DNA of 64,000 nucleotides, from NCBI GenBank assembly GCA_947479085.1, contig CANJYB010000008.1, forward strand, positions 62,001 through 126,000. Reading direction: 5' to 3'. A program made the translations under genes and the position numbers. Of this stretch, positions 1-8,779 are shown piece after piece (the first letter of the stretch is position 1; each line of letters starts with the position of its first letter). The notes under the pieces are model-generated. The model did not search any database and was not told the DNA's origin. It saw nothing but the letters and a program-made list of their open reading frames with translations. This DNA comes from Bacteroidota bacterium. Lineage in GTDB: Bacteria > Bacteroidota > Bacteroidia > 2-12-FULL-35-15.

Positions 1-1754
1 CAAACGCTTCCATTCTCAGCCACCTGAAGGTTTAGCTTTTTTGCAATGAACAAACTTAATATCAGTTTTACATTGAGCTGGTTGTCTTCTACAAGCAAAA
101 TGTTCAGCCTGCTTAATTCTTCGGAGTTATATTTTTTTTCAATCACTCTATTTTTCGGAGCTTCATATGTAGTTTTTTTGTATGGAATAAAGAAGGTAAA
201 AACGGACCCTTTTTTGAATTTGCTTTTTACGCTTAATTGTCCTCCCTGCAGTTCCACCAGTTGTTTGGCAATGCTTAACCCAAGTCCGGTTCCTCCGTAT
301 TTTCTTGTAGTATGAGATTCTGCCTGGCGAAAACGTTCAAAGATATGCCCAAGTTTTTCTTCCTGTATTCCTATTCCTGTATCCGAAATAGTAAACTCCA
401 GCAACACAAGCGAATTTTTTACCTCATGCACTTTAGCATGCACATTCACATTTCCTTGCTCCGTAAATTTTATTGCATTTCCTGCCAGATTGATAATTAT
501 CTGTATAAGTCTCGTAGGGTCGCCAAGTAAATTTTCCGGCACATCATCGTCACAGGTAAATTGCAATTCAAGATTTTTTTCTTTTGCTTTTTCTATCAGC
601 ATTTCATTGATGGAGGAAAGTGTTTCTTTTACACTGAAATTACTTTCTTCAAATGCCATCATTCCCGAATCGAGTTTCGAAATATCGAGAATATCATTTA
701 TTATAGTCAGCAGGTTTTCTCCTGAATATTTTATTATTTTAACGTATTCTTTTTCCTTGGCTTGTAGCTGACTTTTAAATAATATATCCGAAAAACCAAT
801 GATAGCGTTCATTGGTGTTCTTATCTCATGGCTCATATTGGCAAGGAATGCTTCTTTCAATTTAGTCGATTCTTCTGCTTTTAAAGTGGCTTGTTCGGCT
901 TTGTTCTTGGATTCTATCAGTTCGTTTTCAAATCTTTTTTGTTCAGTAATGTCTCTTGCTACCATTACCACACCTAATACAATTCCTTTTTCATCTTTGT
1001 ACACAGAACCATTAAATAACACTTTTGTTAAAACTCCATCTTTTATTGTTAATGGAAAATCCACAACAAAACCTTTATCAAATATCTGTAAATAAACAGC
1101 TCTTGCTTTTTCGGGTTCTGTAAAATAATCATGAAAGTCGGAGCCTATTAATTTTCTTCTGGATACACCTGTTACTTTTATGGAAGCATTATTCATGTCC
1201 GTAATTTTTCCATCTGTGCCGATTGCAAATAAAGGATCGTGACTAGCTTCAATTAGACTAAGCGAATACTTGGCAAGTAGTTTTTGAGCAGTTACATCAC
1301 TGATCAGCATTTTCATTTCCTCCGCCTGAATAAGCAACTCATGTTTTTTGTTATACAAATCTACAAACACGGCTACCTTTGCTCTTAGTATATCTGGCGA
1401 AAGAGGTTTAATCATAAAATCAACTGCTCCTGCTTGGTATCCTTTAAAAATATGTCCTGGAGCATCCATATTGGCTGTTAAAAAAATAATTGGTACATGC
1501 TTTAGTTTTTCTTTTTGCCGAATCAGTTCCACAGTTTCAAATCCGTCCATCATGGGCATTTGTACGTCCATCAGTATAATTGCAAATTCATGTTCTTTAT
1601 CCAAAATCTCTAATGCTTCCTTTCCCGAACTCGCTTTTACACAGGCATAATTTTCGTTCGATAAAATTATTTCAAGGGCAAACAGGTTTTCTGCTCTGTC
1701 ATCTACCAATAATAGTTTAACCCGATTATCTTCTTTCTTTTTTACTAATGTTAT
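1..1754 (-). CDS. Hybrid sensor histidine kinase/response regulator, 3' end outside the window
   Basis: Missing from the ORF track because it leaves the window; I translated it by hand. About 580 codons are visible. Order: N-terminal receiver domain (VDD acidic pair, ILMDVQMPMMDG phospho-acceptor, later K in MIKPL), short coiled linker, PAS domain, HisKA with H-box MSHEIRTPMN, HATPase_c with N box (INLAGNAIKFT), G1 box (DTGIGI) and G2 box (GGTGLGLSIAKQL), then the start of a second receiver (ILLVEDNQLNVKL) cut by the window edge. It probably relays signals from the upstream kinase; a receiver-first architecture suggests it accepts a phosphate from another kinase. The start is unresolved: the frame opens after a TAA at 1758-1760 and has no ATG, GTG or TTG before the first beta strand of the receiver. 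An ATA at 1752-1754 marks the earliest usable codon. It lies 16 nt downstream of the preceding kinase, so translational coupling is likely. Confidence 0.88.
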   Translation of the reverse strand, partial: MTLVKKKEDNRVKLLLVDDRAENLFALEIILSNENYACVKASSGKEALEILDKEHEFAIILMDVQMPMMDGFETVELIRQKEKLKHVPIIFLTANMDAPGHIFKGYQAGAVDFMIKPLSPDILRAKVAVFVDLYNKKHELLIQAEEMKMLISDVTAQKLLAKYSLSLIEASHDPLFAIGTDGKITDMNNASIKVTGVSRRKLIGSDFHDYFTEPEKARAVYLQIFDKGFVVDFPLTIKDGVLTKVLFNGSVYKDEKGIVLGVVMVARDITEQKRFENELIESKNKAEQATLKAEESTKLKEAFLANMSHEIRTPMNAIIGFSDILFKSQLQAKEKEYVKIIKYSGENLLTIINDILDISKLDSGMMAFEESNFSVKETLSSINEMLIEKAKEKNLELQFTCDDDVPENLLGDPTRLIQIIINLAGNAIKFTEQGNVNVHAKVHEVKNSLVLLEFTISDTGIGIQEEKLGHIFERFRQAESHTTRKYGGTGLGLSIAKQLVELQGGQLSVKSKFKKGSVFTFFIPYKKTTYEAPKNRVIEKKYNSEELSRLNILLVEDNQLNVKLILSLFIAKKLNLQVAENGSV

Positions 1755-1770
1755 TTTTTATTGTTTACTC

Positions 1771-4700
1771 TTATTTACTAAGCCACACCCTCATTAATGA
1801 AAGTAATCTTTCAACATCTATTGGCTTGGTAATATAATCGTTGGCACCTGCATCTATGCATTTTTGTTTATCATCTTTCATCGCCTTTGCTGTTAATGCA
1901 ATTACCGGCAGGTGGCGGTATTTCATCTGTAGCCTTATTTTTTTCATGGCCTCATACCCATCCATTACCGGCATCATTATATCCATCAAAACAAGATCGA
2001 CATCAGGATGAGTAGCCAGCATATCCAAAGCTATTTTCCCATTTTCAGCTTTTATTACTGCAATACCGAGCTCAATTAATATTTGTGTTAAAGCAAAAAC
2101 GTTCCTCGAATCATCATCCACCAGCAATACCTTTTTGGAATGAAATATTGCCTCTTTATCATAAAGGCTGTTTATTATAAGTTGTTTCGATTCGGGTAAA
2201 TTGCTTATGGTACGGTGCAGGAACAAAGCTGTTTCGTCCAACAGTCGTTCTTCCGATTTTACTCCTTTTATAATGATGCTTTTTGCATATTTCTGCAATT
2301 CGTTGTTTTCTTCTCTGGTAAGTTCTTTGCCGGTGTACACAATGATAGGAGGGATATTATTGTTCTTTATCTCCTTTAGTTGACGTATCAGGTCGAACCC
2401 ACTAATATCCGGTAAACCAATATCAAGGATAATACAATCAATATGATTTTTTGTATACATGTCTATTGCCTCCTTTCCGTTAGCCGCTTCAAAACATTTT
2501 ACATCCCCGCTCCCAATTAATATTTTCATAGCTTTCCTGGAGTTTTCACTGTCTTCGATAATAAGAAGATTTTTTATTTTTCGGTTTACAAAGTTTTCAA
2601 TTCGGGTAAAGGCATTTTCAAGGTCTGTTTTTTCAATTGGTTTCATCAGGTATTCCACCGCTCCTTCTTTAATTGGTTCAAGAGAACGTTCATTGGCCGA
2701 TATCACATGTACAGGTATATGTCTTACAGATGGGTTGGCTTTTAATTCCAAGAGAACACGATGACCATTGATTCCCGGCAGGTCCATATCGAGTATGATG
2801 GCTTGTGGTTTGTATTTCGAAACCAATACTAAACCATCTTCTCCGGTAGAAGCGGATAAACATTTGAATCCTTTTTTATTTGCCTGGTTTAAAAGTATCG
2901 CAGCAAACTTCAAATCATCTTCAATTACCAGTACCACTTTATCCTTCTTTGTTATCGAATTTCTGTCATCTTCTATGGTAGGATAATTAAGGTATTGGGC
3001 ATTGTTTTCCACACTTGGTTTATTTGCCACAGTTTCTGTTTCTATTGTAGTGTTTACCGGTTCATTTTCTTCTCGAATTTCCAATGGAATTATTAAAGTA
3101 AACGTAGCGCCCTCGTTAATTTTACTTTCCACTTTTATTTCTGCACCTAATAGTTTAGCGAGTTCCCGTGAGATAGAAAGCCCCAAACCTGTCCCACCAT
3201 ATTTCCTTGATGTACCTCCATCAGCCTGCTGAAAGGCCTCAAATATGGCCATTTGTTTTTCTTCTATTATTCCGATGCCGGTATCAATAACTGTAATCGC
3301 AAGCTTATCTGCGCTGTATTTACTGATGTGAATACTTACGCTTCCTTTTTCTGTAAATTTTATGGCGTTTGATAACAGATTTTTTACTACTTGATTTAAC
3401 CTTTGCGAATCAGTCCTCATTGACTCTGGAACTTCCTTATCAAGTTTTGAAATCAGTTTTAATCCTTTTTCTTCTGTGCTATGTTTAAAATTCCTGACCA
3501 TATCTTCAAGGAAAAATTTCAAAGAAACACGTTCAATAGTTAATGACATTTTACCTGCTTCAATCTTCGAAAGGTCCAGCACTTCATTTATCAGCACGAG
3601 TAAATCATGCCCGCTTCTGTAAATTATTTCTGCACTTTCCACTTGTATTTTATCCAAGTTTTTCTTTTTGTTTTCCGATAAATCTTTCGAAAGAATAAGT
3701 AAGCTGTTCAGCGGTGTTCTCAACTCGTGCGACATATTAGCAAGAAATTCTGATTTGTATTTGCTACTTATCTCCAGTTGTTTTGTTTTTTTTTCAATGT
3801 CGTTCTTAGCGTTTTCCACTTCCTTGTTTTTTATTTCAAGAGATTGGGTTTGTTCTTCCAGTTCTTCGTTGGTCATCTGCAATTCTTCCTGTTGCTGTTT
3901 GAGGTTTTGGGTTTGCTCTTCCAGTTCCTCATTCATTTGCCTCAGTTCTTCCTGCTGTGCTTGCAGTTCTTCCGCCTGAAAAGCCAGTTCCTTATTTGCA
4001 ATAATTAATTCTTCCGAACGTTTTTCTTTTTCATCACTCTGAAATGCAAGTTCTTTATTGGCAATAACTAATTCTGCTGCCCTTTTTTCTTTTTCATCAC
4101 TTTGAAAAATTAATTCCTTATTTACTATCACCAATTCTGCCGAACGTTTCTCTCTTTCTTCTGATAGTTTGCCAAGTTCTATCATTTGGTTCTTCGAATC
4201 CGTAATATCAAATCGGATGGAGACATGCTTTTCAATCGTTCCATCAATTTCTTTAAAAGGTGTAATGGTGGTATCTACCCAATAAAAGCTGCCATCTTTT
4301 GCTTTATTCAGTATTTCTCCTTTCCAGGTTTTACCAAGCGCTATAGAAGCCCACATACCTACAAACAAACCTTCAGGTTGCTTTTCCGATTTCAATATCC
4401 TGTGATTTTTTCCCAGCAATTCCTCCCTCGAGTATTTTGAAATGCTACAGAAATTGTCATTTGCGTATATAATAATTCCATTGGCATCCGTTATGGATAC
4501 AATAGCAGCTTTGTTCAACGAATTAATTTGTTGCTCCAGTTCCAGTGCGGATATTTCTATTTCATCTTTCTGAGTTTGTATTCTTGCTAACAATTCCCTT
4601 TGTGCGTCCTGGTTCATTGCAGTATTTACCGACACTGCAATACTATCCATCGAAGCAGCAATTAATTCCTTTTCCTTTTCATTAAAATCTTTCAGACTAC

Positions 4701-5739
4701 CTATTTCTATCACCCCCATTGTTTTTCCTTCAAATACAAACGGAGTAATTATTAAATGTTTTGGTTTGGCATTCAGTACCAATGATGTCACCCGTATCTG
4801 TTCATCCTGCAGGTCGCTTAGTACTATTTGTTTTTGTTCCTCTGCTGCCTGACCTATCAAGCCTTCGTTCAGTTTAAAACTTTGTTTCACATTTCCTTCT
4901 GTCGAAAATGCATATTGGCCATTCAACGAAAGTGTATTCTCTTTTTCATTTAAAAGATAAACTGCCCCTATATTGGCTTTTAAGTATGTACATAGAAATC
5001 CAATAGTATTATTCGCCAACTCATTTAAACTTCCCGCTTCACTTATTTTTTCGTTCAGCAATGTGTTTCCTGTCAGCACCCAGTTTTTATCTGCACTTTC
5101 CGTTTCTGCTGTTTTCAAAGCTTTCAGGTTGCTGCTAATAATATTATACACCACCAGTAGAATAACTAAAATAACAAGCAACAAAACTCCAAACACAATA
5201 TTAAAATTGGATGCTTCGCGGTCATTGTTTTGTTTTCGTTCCTTCATCAGCAGGTTTTCTATTTCCATCGAACGTTCCAATTGTTTTTCGATGGCATCTT
5301 GTATTCGTTTTCCGGCACCTGATGTTACAAAAATCCTGGCCTGTTCAAAACCTTTTTTTCTCTGTTCAATACATTCCTTCAGGATGTCAAACCGTTTGTT
5401 CACTAAACTTTCCAGCGCTTCAATGTTTTTTTGCTGGCTGGGGTTATCTAGTGTAAGATCTTTTACTATGCTTAGATGATCAGTAGCTTCACGTTGATTT
5501 TTCGGAAACGATTCCATAAAATTATTTTCCCCTGTAATAACATAACCTCGGGTAATACTCTCTGCATTAATAGTAGCAACCAGTATCTGTTCAAACTCCG
5601 ATATCACTTTATTGGTATGGTCCACCAATGCATTCGATTCAATAAATTTAGCGCTGTTTTTTATTGCAAATATGGCTACACCTGCCAGCACCACACCGCA
5701 GGTTATAAAGCCAATCAGTATTTTTTTTCTTATTGTCAT
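1771..5739 (-). CDS. Membrane hybrid histidine kinase: CHASE3-GAF-PAS-HisKA-HATPase-REC-REC-REC
   Basis: This 1322-aa protein has a membrane segment at about 7-27, an extracytoplasmic helical CHASE3-type region to about 180, and a second membrane segment at about 180-200. A GAF-like domain (235-380) and a PAS domain (405-520) follow. Residues about 520-660 form a coiled coil built from near-repeats of about 22 residues (EKEKRAAELVIANKELAFQ and variants). The H-box MSHELRTPLN puts the phospho-His near residue 671, followed by an ATPase domain (NLLSNAIKFT, GGTGLGLSISREL). Three receivers end the protein, with acceptor motifs ILDMDLPG, ILDIGLPD and LMDIMMPVMDG. It senses an unknown signal and relays phosphate. 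It follows cheB after 108 nt, so CheR/CheB may modify it or its partners. Ligand unknown. Confidence 0.92.
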   Translation of the reverse strand: MTIRKKILIGFITCGVVLAGVAIFAIKNSAKFIESNALVDHTNKVISEFEQILVATINAESITRGYVITGENNFMESFPKNQREATDHLSIVKDLTLDNPSQQKNIEALESLVNKRFDILKECIEQRKKGFEQARIFVTSGAGKRIQDAIEKQLERSMEIENLLMKERKQNNDREASNFNIVFGVLLLVILVILLVVYNIISSNLKALKTAETESADKNWVLTGNTLLNEKISEAGSLNELANNTIGFLCTYLKANIGAVYLLNEKENTLSLNGQYAFSTEGNVKQSFKLNEGLIGQAAEEQKQIVLSDLQDEQIRVTSLVLNAKPKHLIITPFVFEGKTMGVIEIGSLKDFNEKEKELIAASMDSIAVSVNTAMNQDAQRELLARIQTQKDEIEISALELEQQINSLNKAAIVSITDANGIIIYANDNFCSISKYSREELLGKNHRILKSEKQPEGLFVGMWASIALGKTWKGEILNKAKDGSFYWVDTTITPFKEIDGTIEKHVSIRFDITDSKNQMIELGKLSEEREKRSAELVIVNKELIFQSDEKEKRAAELVIANKELAFQSDEKEKRSEELIIANKELAFQAEELQAQQEELRQMNEELEEQTQNLKQQQEELQMTNEELEEQTQSLEIKNKEVENAKNDIEKKTKQLEISSKYKSEFLANMSHELRTPLNSLLILSKDLSENKKKNLDKIQVESAEIIYRSGHDLLVLINEVLDLSKIEAGKMSLTIERVSLKFFLEDMVRNFKHSTEEKGLKLISKLDKEVPESMRTDSQRLNQVVKNLLSNAIKFTEKGSVSIHISKYSADKLAITVIDTGIGIIEEKQMAIFEAFQQADGGTSRKYGGTGLGLSISRELAKLLGAEIKVESKINEGATFTLIIPLEIREENEPVNTTIETETVANKPSVENNAQYLNYPTIEDDRNSITKKDKVVLVIEDDLKFAAILLNQANKKGFKCLSASTGEDGLVLVSKYKPQAIILDMDLPGINGHRVLLELKANPSVRHIPVHVISANERSLEPIKEGAVEYLMKPIEKTDLENAFTRIENFVNRKIKNLLIIEDSENSRKAMKILIGSGDVKCFEAANGKEAIDMYTKNHIDCIILDIGLPDISGFDLIRQLKEIKNNNIPPIIVYTGKELTREENNELQKYAKSIIIKGVKSEERLLDETALFLHRTISNLPESKQLIINSLYDKEAIFHSKKVLLVDDDSRNVFALTQILIELGIAVIKAENGKIALDMLATHPDVDLVLMDIMMPVMDGYEAMKKIRLQMKYRHLPVIALTAKAMKDDKQKCIDAGANDYITKPIDVERLLSLMRVWLSK

Positions 5740-5810
5740 GTTGTTTTTATTTCAGTGTGTTTTACTTTAAATTTCTTATGTATATTTTTTTCTTGCATCT
5801 CACCAGTTAC

Positions 5811-5846
5811 CCCCTCTCCTTTGGGGAGGGGATTAAGGGGAGGGGT
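5811..5846. repeat. G/C-rich palindromic intergenic repeat (CTCTCC...GGGGAGGGG type)
   Basis: The sequence directly after the cheB stop reads as complementary C-rich and G-rich arms around CTTTGG, with a second G-rich copy behind it. Elements of this type are scattered in Bacteroidota genomes by recall. It sits between cheB and the kinase gene and could form an mRNA hairpin that tunes expression between the two. Confidence 0.6.
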
Positions 5847-5847
5847 G

Positions 5848-6414
5848 TTATTGATTATATTTCTTCACCAGTAATTCCGTTATTTTTTCAAGCGATAAAA
5901 TATAATCCATCTCTACAGCCGCTATGGCCGAAGCAGGCATATAGCTCGATTCGGCAGTTTCCGGATCTTGTGCAATAGTAACCCCACCATATTTTTTTAT
6001 TACTTTCATTCCGTTTGTTCCATCATTGTTAGCTCCGGTAAGTATCACCCCGACAAGCTTATTGGTATATGCTTCGGCAGCTGTTTCAAACAAAACATCT
6101 ATGGCTGGCCTTGCAAAATTCACCCGTTCATCTATTGTCAGCGAAAAGGTTTTATCTTTTTCCACCAGCAGGTGATAATTGGGCGGTGCTATGTATATAA
6201 TACCTCTTTCTATTTTTTCTTTTTCATCCGCTTCCTTTATTGGCAGCGGGCTCTTCTGGTTCAGCAACTCTATCCATTGGCTGTCTGACCGGGCATTGAT
6301 ATGTTGCACTATTATTATCGGTGTTGCAAAAGTTGACGGCAATCCTGCAAACAATACTTTCATGGCACTCATTCCACCCGAAGAAACCCCGATGACTATC
6401 GCTTCATAATTCAT
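5848..6414 (-). CDS. cheB: CheB-type protein-glutamate methylesterase, catalytic domain only
   Basis: This 188-aa protein corresponds to the CheB esterase domain without a receiver domain. The catalytic triad is recognisable: Ser in GVSSGGMSAM, His in VQHINARSD, and Asp in GANNDGTNGM. The enzyme would hydrolyse methylglutamate residues of methyl-accepting proteins, opposing CheR. It begins 3 nt after the cheR stop, so the two are one transcript. No MCP or CheA/CheW is in the window; the partners visible are the hybrid kinases downstream, so the pair may act in a non-chemotactic phosphorelay. Without a receiver its activity is not controlled by direct phosphorylation within the same chain. Confidence 0.92.
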   Translation of the reverse strand: MNYEAIVIGVSSGGMSAMKVLFAGLPSTFATPIIIVQHINARSDSQWIELLNQKSPLPIKEADEKEKIERGIIYIAPPNYHLLVEKDKTFSLTIDERVNFARPAIDVLFETAAEAYTNKLVGVILTGANNDGTNGMKVIKKYGGVTIAQDPETAESSYMPASAIAAVEMDYILSLEKITELLVKKYNQ

Positions 6415-6417
6415 CGG

Positions 6418-7308
6418 TTAATATTTCTTTTTATAGATACGATACTTTTTATCCACATCCGAATATTTTGGTGCCACATCCATAAATGTTAACCCTTCCT
6501 TGGAACCAAGGCACAATATGGCACCATTGGCAAGGCTGTTGTAAAACAAATGCTGCACCTTGTTTTGCAAATCCCTGTTAAAATAAATAAGCACATTACG
6601 ACACAGTATCAGGTGAACTTCCGCAAATACACTATCCGTAACCAGGTTATGATTGGCCCATACTATATTTTTTTTCAGCGATTGATTCATTATCACATTA
6701 TTATTATCCGCAGCATAATAGCCCGAGAACTCTTCTTTACCGCCCGAAAGCTGGTAATTCATCGTAAAGTCCTTCATCAGTTTATTCGAAAAGATTCCAT
6801 CTTTAGCCGCATTCAATGCCCGCTGGTTAAAGTCCGTGGCATATATCGTGGTCCTGTCTTGCAGGCCAGCTTCCTGTATTACTATACTCATGGAATAAGC
6901 TTCCTCGCCCGTAGCACAGCCAGCATGCCATATTTTAATAAACGGGTAGGTTTTTAATACAGGTATTACCTGCTCGCGCAATGCCTTGTAAAACTGTGGG
7001 TCACGAAACATTTCCGTTACCGTTATCGAAAGATCTTGTAATAATTGTGAAGCAAATACTTCATCATTCAGTATCCTGTTCTGCATTTCCGAAATGCTTC
7101 CAAACCTCTCCAGACCATATCTTCCCATTATTCTTCTTCGGATATGAGCGGATGAATATTCCCTGAAATCGTATCCATACTTATGATACAGCGCCTGTAA
7201 CAGCAACATTATTTCCAAATCCGTATTGTCTTTATCTTCCATAAATTTTGTTAATGCACAAGTAAACTTCGTTTCATTAACCCCGCAAAGTTGGCTTTCT
7301 TTCAGCAT
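6418..7308 (-). CDS. cheR: CheR-type protein-glutamate O-methyltransferase
   Basis: An N-terminal all-helical CheR domain (MLLLQALYHKYGYDFREY, then an HIRRRIMGRYG stretch) is followed by a SAM-binding methyltransferase fold with motif I HAGCATGEEAYSMSIV and the ILCRNVLIYF motif near the active site. It transfers methyl groups from SAM to glutamates of a receptor or kinase. The 296-aa frame starts at MLKESQLC, but the first 22 residues do not look like the family; the Met of MEDKDNTDLE (start at 7242) fits the usual N-terminus better. It is the first gene of the cheR-cheB-kinase-kinase set on the minus strand. Confidence 0.92.
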   Translation of the reverse strand: MLKESQLCGVNETKFTCALTKFMEDKDNTDLEIMLLLQALYHKYGYDFREYSSAHIRRRIMGRYGLERFGSISEMQNRILNDEVFASQLLQDLSITVTEMFRDPQFYKALREQVIPVLKTYPFIKIWHAGCATGEEAYSMSIVIQEAGLQDRTTIYATDFNQRALNAAKDGIFSNKLMKDFTMNYQLSGGKEEFSGYYAADNNNVIMNQSLKKNIVWANHNLVTDSVFAEVHLILCRNVLIYFNRDLQNKVQHLFYNSLANGAILCLGSKEGLTFMDVAPKYSDVDKKYRIYKKKY

Positions 7309-7396
7309 TTACCCTTTGCATAACAGCAGGCAATACTTACACAATTTACAGTTTGTATAAGAGGTTTTCAGAAAGTATTAAAAAAGGAGTTTGCAT

Positions 7397-7426
7397 AGAT
7401 TCTTCGCTTCGCTCTGAATGACAAGG
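7397..7426. repeat. Short dispersed repeat (TTCTTCGCTTCGCTCTGAATGAC)
   Basis: A stretch upstream of cheR matches a short repeat that I recall as frequent in Bacteroidota intergenic DNA. It lies just before the long perfect hairpin at 7441. No coding potential is seen. Confidence 0.5.
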
Positions 7427-7440
7427 TCTCTTATGTTTTG

Positions 7441-7483
7441 GTGGGGGACGGGAAAACGGCTTTGCCGTTTTCCCGTCCCCCAC
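7441..7483. repeat. Perfect 20-bp inverted repeat with a 3-nt loop
   Basis: GTGGGGGACGGGAAAACGGC and its exact reverse complement flank a TTT loop. This is too long and perfect for a normal terminator and has no following T tract. It is likely a mobile or structural palindromic repeat. Confidence 0.85.
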
Positions 7484-7567
7484 TCTATGATAATAAAATG
7501 TATATCATTCAAAGCAAACCTAAAAATCGTATCTTTAATTATTAAAAGTTGGATCAACAGCAATAAC

Positions 7568-7602
7568 AAAAAAAATCCCCGGAATAACCCAAGGGATTTT
7601 TA
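7568..7602. terminator. Hairpin terminator after the DUF2383 gene
   Basis: AAATCCCC and GGGATTTTT arms surround a 12-nt loop just downstream of the minus-strand gene ending at 7640. A run of T residues follows on the minus strand. Confidence 0.6.
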
Positions 7603-7639
7603 AAAGAATTGTTATTTGTCCTATTGCAAATAAATTTAT

Positions 7640-8098
7640 CTAAGCGAGCAATAATTCTGTATTCAGTTTTTTTGTCCTTTCGTTATTAGCTTTTATAAGA
7701 GAATGTTGCCCCGTTAGCAGATTACATTGCTCTTCATTAATATCATCACTGTAACTAATCAAGGCATTATTATAAATATCATCTATCGCTTCCTCACCAA
7801 ACTCCACCGAATTAAAAATCGCTTTCCGATCCTTGTTCGTCACCGCCAGTTTCACTGTTTTCCATGCCCTCAAAAACTTTCCGTTCGAACCCGTTTGTTC
7901 CGAAGGCGTACCACCCGCACTTATCACCTCATTTGCCAGTTTTATTCTGCATTCTCCACTCCTATCCGCCAGTTGCAGAAACAACGTTTTCAAATCCTCA
8001 TCATCCGTTTCCGCTGCTGCCGCTCTGTAGCCCTCTATCCGGTCGTAATTTATTTCTATCAATACATTCATTTCGTCAATCGATTTTAAAGTGTCCAT
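7640..8098 (-). CDS. PA2169/DUF2383-family four-helix-bundle protein
   Basis: This 152-aa protein has no signal peptide and is mostly amphipathic helix. The pattern INYDRIEGYRAAAAETDDEDLKTLF..., the GGTPSE turn and the late FGEEAIDDIYNNAL helix match the ferritin-like DUF2383 (PA2169) family. Glu residues spaced on neighbouring helices could bind metal, as in ferritin-like folds, but no function is established for the family. It is a single gene with its own terminator and lies apart from cheR by about 330 nt of repeats. Family assignment is fairly sure; role is unknown. Confidence 0.8.
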   Translation of the reverse strand: MDTLKSIDEMNVLIEINYDRIEGYRAAAAETDDEDLKTLFLQLADRSGECRIKLANEVISAGGTPSEQTGSNGKFLRAWKTVKLAVTNKDRKAIFNSVEFGEEAIDDIYNNALISYSDDINEEQCNLLTGQHSLIKANNERTKKLNTELLLA

Positions 8099-8472
8099 AT
8101 TATTTTTTTGAAAGTTTATTTATTTGGTTCGGCACAAAAGTCCGCCTAATCCCTCACACAGCGCTTACACTATACGTTCTGTTTTTTATATAATTTTCAT
8201 CCTCCGAATTCGGTCCTTTCCGAATTTGGAGGTTTCCATTCGCTCTTCACTATTAGGTAGGCGCTTTTCCTCTACCCCTGTCAGGGTTAATGTTATCTAA
8301 TTCCTCTCTGTGTGTTTGCTGAGGTAGGGATGGTATGGCTAATAATATGAACCTGAAATGTGAGTTATGGTTGTTTTGGAAAGGGGATTTTGGGATTTGA
8401 AAGATGGGCGAGGGGTAAAAAAGTTATTTTATGTTGTTTGTTTAATTTGGTTGTATGTTTTCTGCGGTTGCC
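8099..8472. other. Intergenic region with a hairpin; no gene seen
   Basis: The stretch holds a 13-bp inverted repeat at 8201-8232 (CCTCCGAATTCGG, one G:U-type mismatch). It also carries single copies of motifs seen near 32700-33170: the CCGAAT/CCGGTCCTTT segment, CCCCTGTCAGGGTT, and TCTGTGTGTTTGC. The promoter of the DUF2383 gene should be at its left end. The 136-aa ORF beginning at 8360 runs through the tandem array and is not accepted. Confidence 0.6.
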
Positions 8473-8779
8473 TTGTATGGCTCTTAACTTTACCTTGTAT
8501 GGCTCTCCACTTTATCTAGTATGGATCTTAACTTTACCTTGTATACCATTTTACTTTACTTTGTATGGCGCTTTACTTTACCTTGTATGGCTCTCCACTT
8601 TATCTAGTATGGCTCTTAACTTTACCTTGTATGCCATTTTACTTTACCTTGTATGGCGCTTTACTTTACCTTGTATGCCAATAACTTTATACTGTATGCC
8701 GTTTAACTTTATACCGTATGGAGCTTTACTATGGATGGTATGCCAGGAACTTTATATGGTATGGTGTTGACCTATTACC
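8473..8779. repeat. 22-bp tandem repeat array, about 14 units
   Basis: Units such as TTGTATGGCGCTTTACTTTACC follow each other with a strict 22-bp step for at least 11 copies, then degenerate. A higher-order 88-bp block of four units is present twice (8495-8582 and 8583-8670) with very few differences, showing recent duplication. Because 22 is not a multiple of 3, the overlapping ORF is not a protein repeat. Confidence 0.9.

Noticed and set aside
4973-5479. 168-aa plus-strand ORF inside the hybrid kinase gene
   Set aside because: Antisense shadow of a well-supported kinase; no own family features.
8360-8770. 136-aa plus-strand ORF
   Set aside because: Runs through a 22-bp tandem array whose period is not a multiple of 3; no signal or family.
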